Shown: positions 12,309-12,310 of the stretch, in pieces
Layout: each line of letters starts with the position of its first letter
How positions within the stretch are numbered: the stretch's first letter is position 1
Origin: an uncultured Selenomonadales bacterium
GTDB lineage: Bacteria; Bacillota; Negativicutes; Selenomonadales; Selenomonadaceae
DNA length: 12,310 nucleotides
Reading direction: 5' to 3'
NCBI GenBank assembly: GCA_937877655.1
Contig: CALFJC010000178.1
Coordinates: 1-12,310 of the forward strand
Notes under the pieces: model-generated
What the model was told of the DNA's origin: nothing
The model's database searches: none
What the model saw: the letters and a program-made list of their open reading frames with translations, nothing else
Made by a program: the position numbers and the translations under genes

Positions 12309-12310
12309 TC

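Noticed and set aside
1..12310. tRNA or rRNA genes, insertion sequences, phage or defence genes
   Set aside because: I saw no tRNA-like cloverleaf, rRNA segment, transposase, integrase, nuclease-helicase or toxin-antitoxin signature on either strand by eye; a dedicated scan was not possible.

Overview
The window looks like chromosomal DNA of a Gram-positive-lineage (Bacillota) bacterium. A Negativicutes-type genome is the best guess. The support is the rapZ-yvcK-whiA gene order typical of Bacillota, a YvcK with two N-terminal membrane segments, strong GGAGG-type ribosome binding sites, TTG starts, two proteins with export signals, and AAAAATTTTT-rich coding DNA. The genus cannot be read from the sequence. 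Nothing indicates phage, plasmid, CRISPR or a defence system.

Layout. (1) 1-368: the 3' end of tsaD (t6A tRNA modification), followed by a second, diverged copy of the same tail. (2) 381-5168, plus strand: an exported histidine acid phosphatase, queF (queuosine), a pyridoxal/pyridoxamine kinase, a split UxaA-family lyase (small and large subunit) and, after a 140-bp gap, a short-chain dehydrogenase. The first five are tightly packed and probably one transcript. A bidirectional terminator follows. (3) 5284-6164, minus strand: a NeuD/PglD-like acyltransferase followed by an acyl carrier protein. (4) 6267-7736, plus strand: an exported tannase-like esterase, divergent from neuD across a long inverted repeat. 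(5) 7767-7996: no gene, but a run of strong hairpins and then an extended -10 promoter. (6) 8006-12093: a Cof-type HAD phosphatase, rapZ, yvcK and whiA, probably one operon, followed by a 215-bp tandem repeat of the whiA 3' end that runs off the window.

Two patterns are not explained by ordinary annotation. First, six short arrays built on a 7-bp unit beginning with TAG lie just behind genes. In five cases the stop codon of the gene is itself a TAG of the array. Two arrays, between cof and rapZ and between rapZ and yvcK, share a common plan: four heptads, a TAGTTTAC element, then inverse heptads. Second, both ends of the window carry a duplicated gene tail of nearly equal period (213 bp for tsaD, 215 bp for whiA). 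Differences between the copies are mostly synonymous, which suggests they diverged as functional alleles before becoming neighbours. An assembly artefact must be excluded.

The genes are mainly housekeeping and metabolic: tRNA modification (tsaD, queF), vitamin B6 salvage, sugar-acid-type lyase chemistry, scavenging of phosphate and possibly plant phenolic esters outside the cytoplasm, and the conserved rapZ-yvcK-whiA envelope/metabolism block. I see no clear new multi-gene system; the repeat biology is the most novel content.
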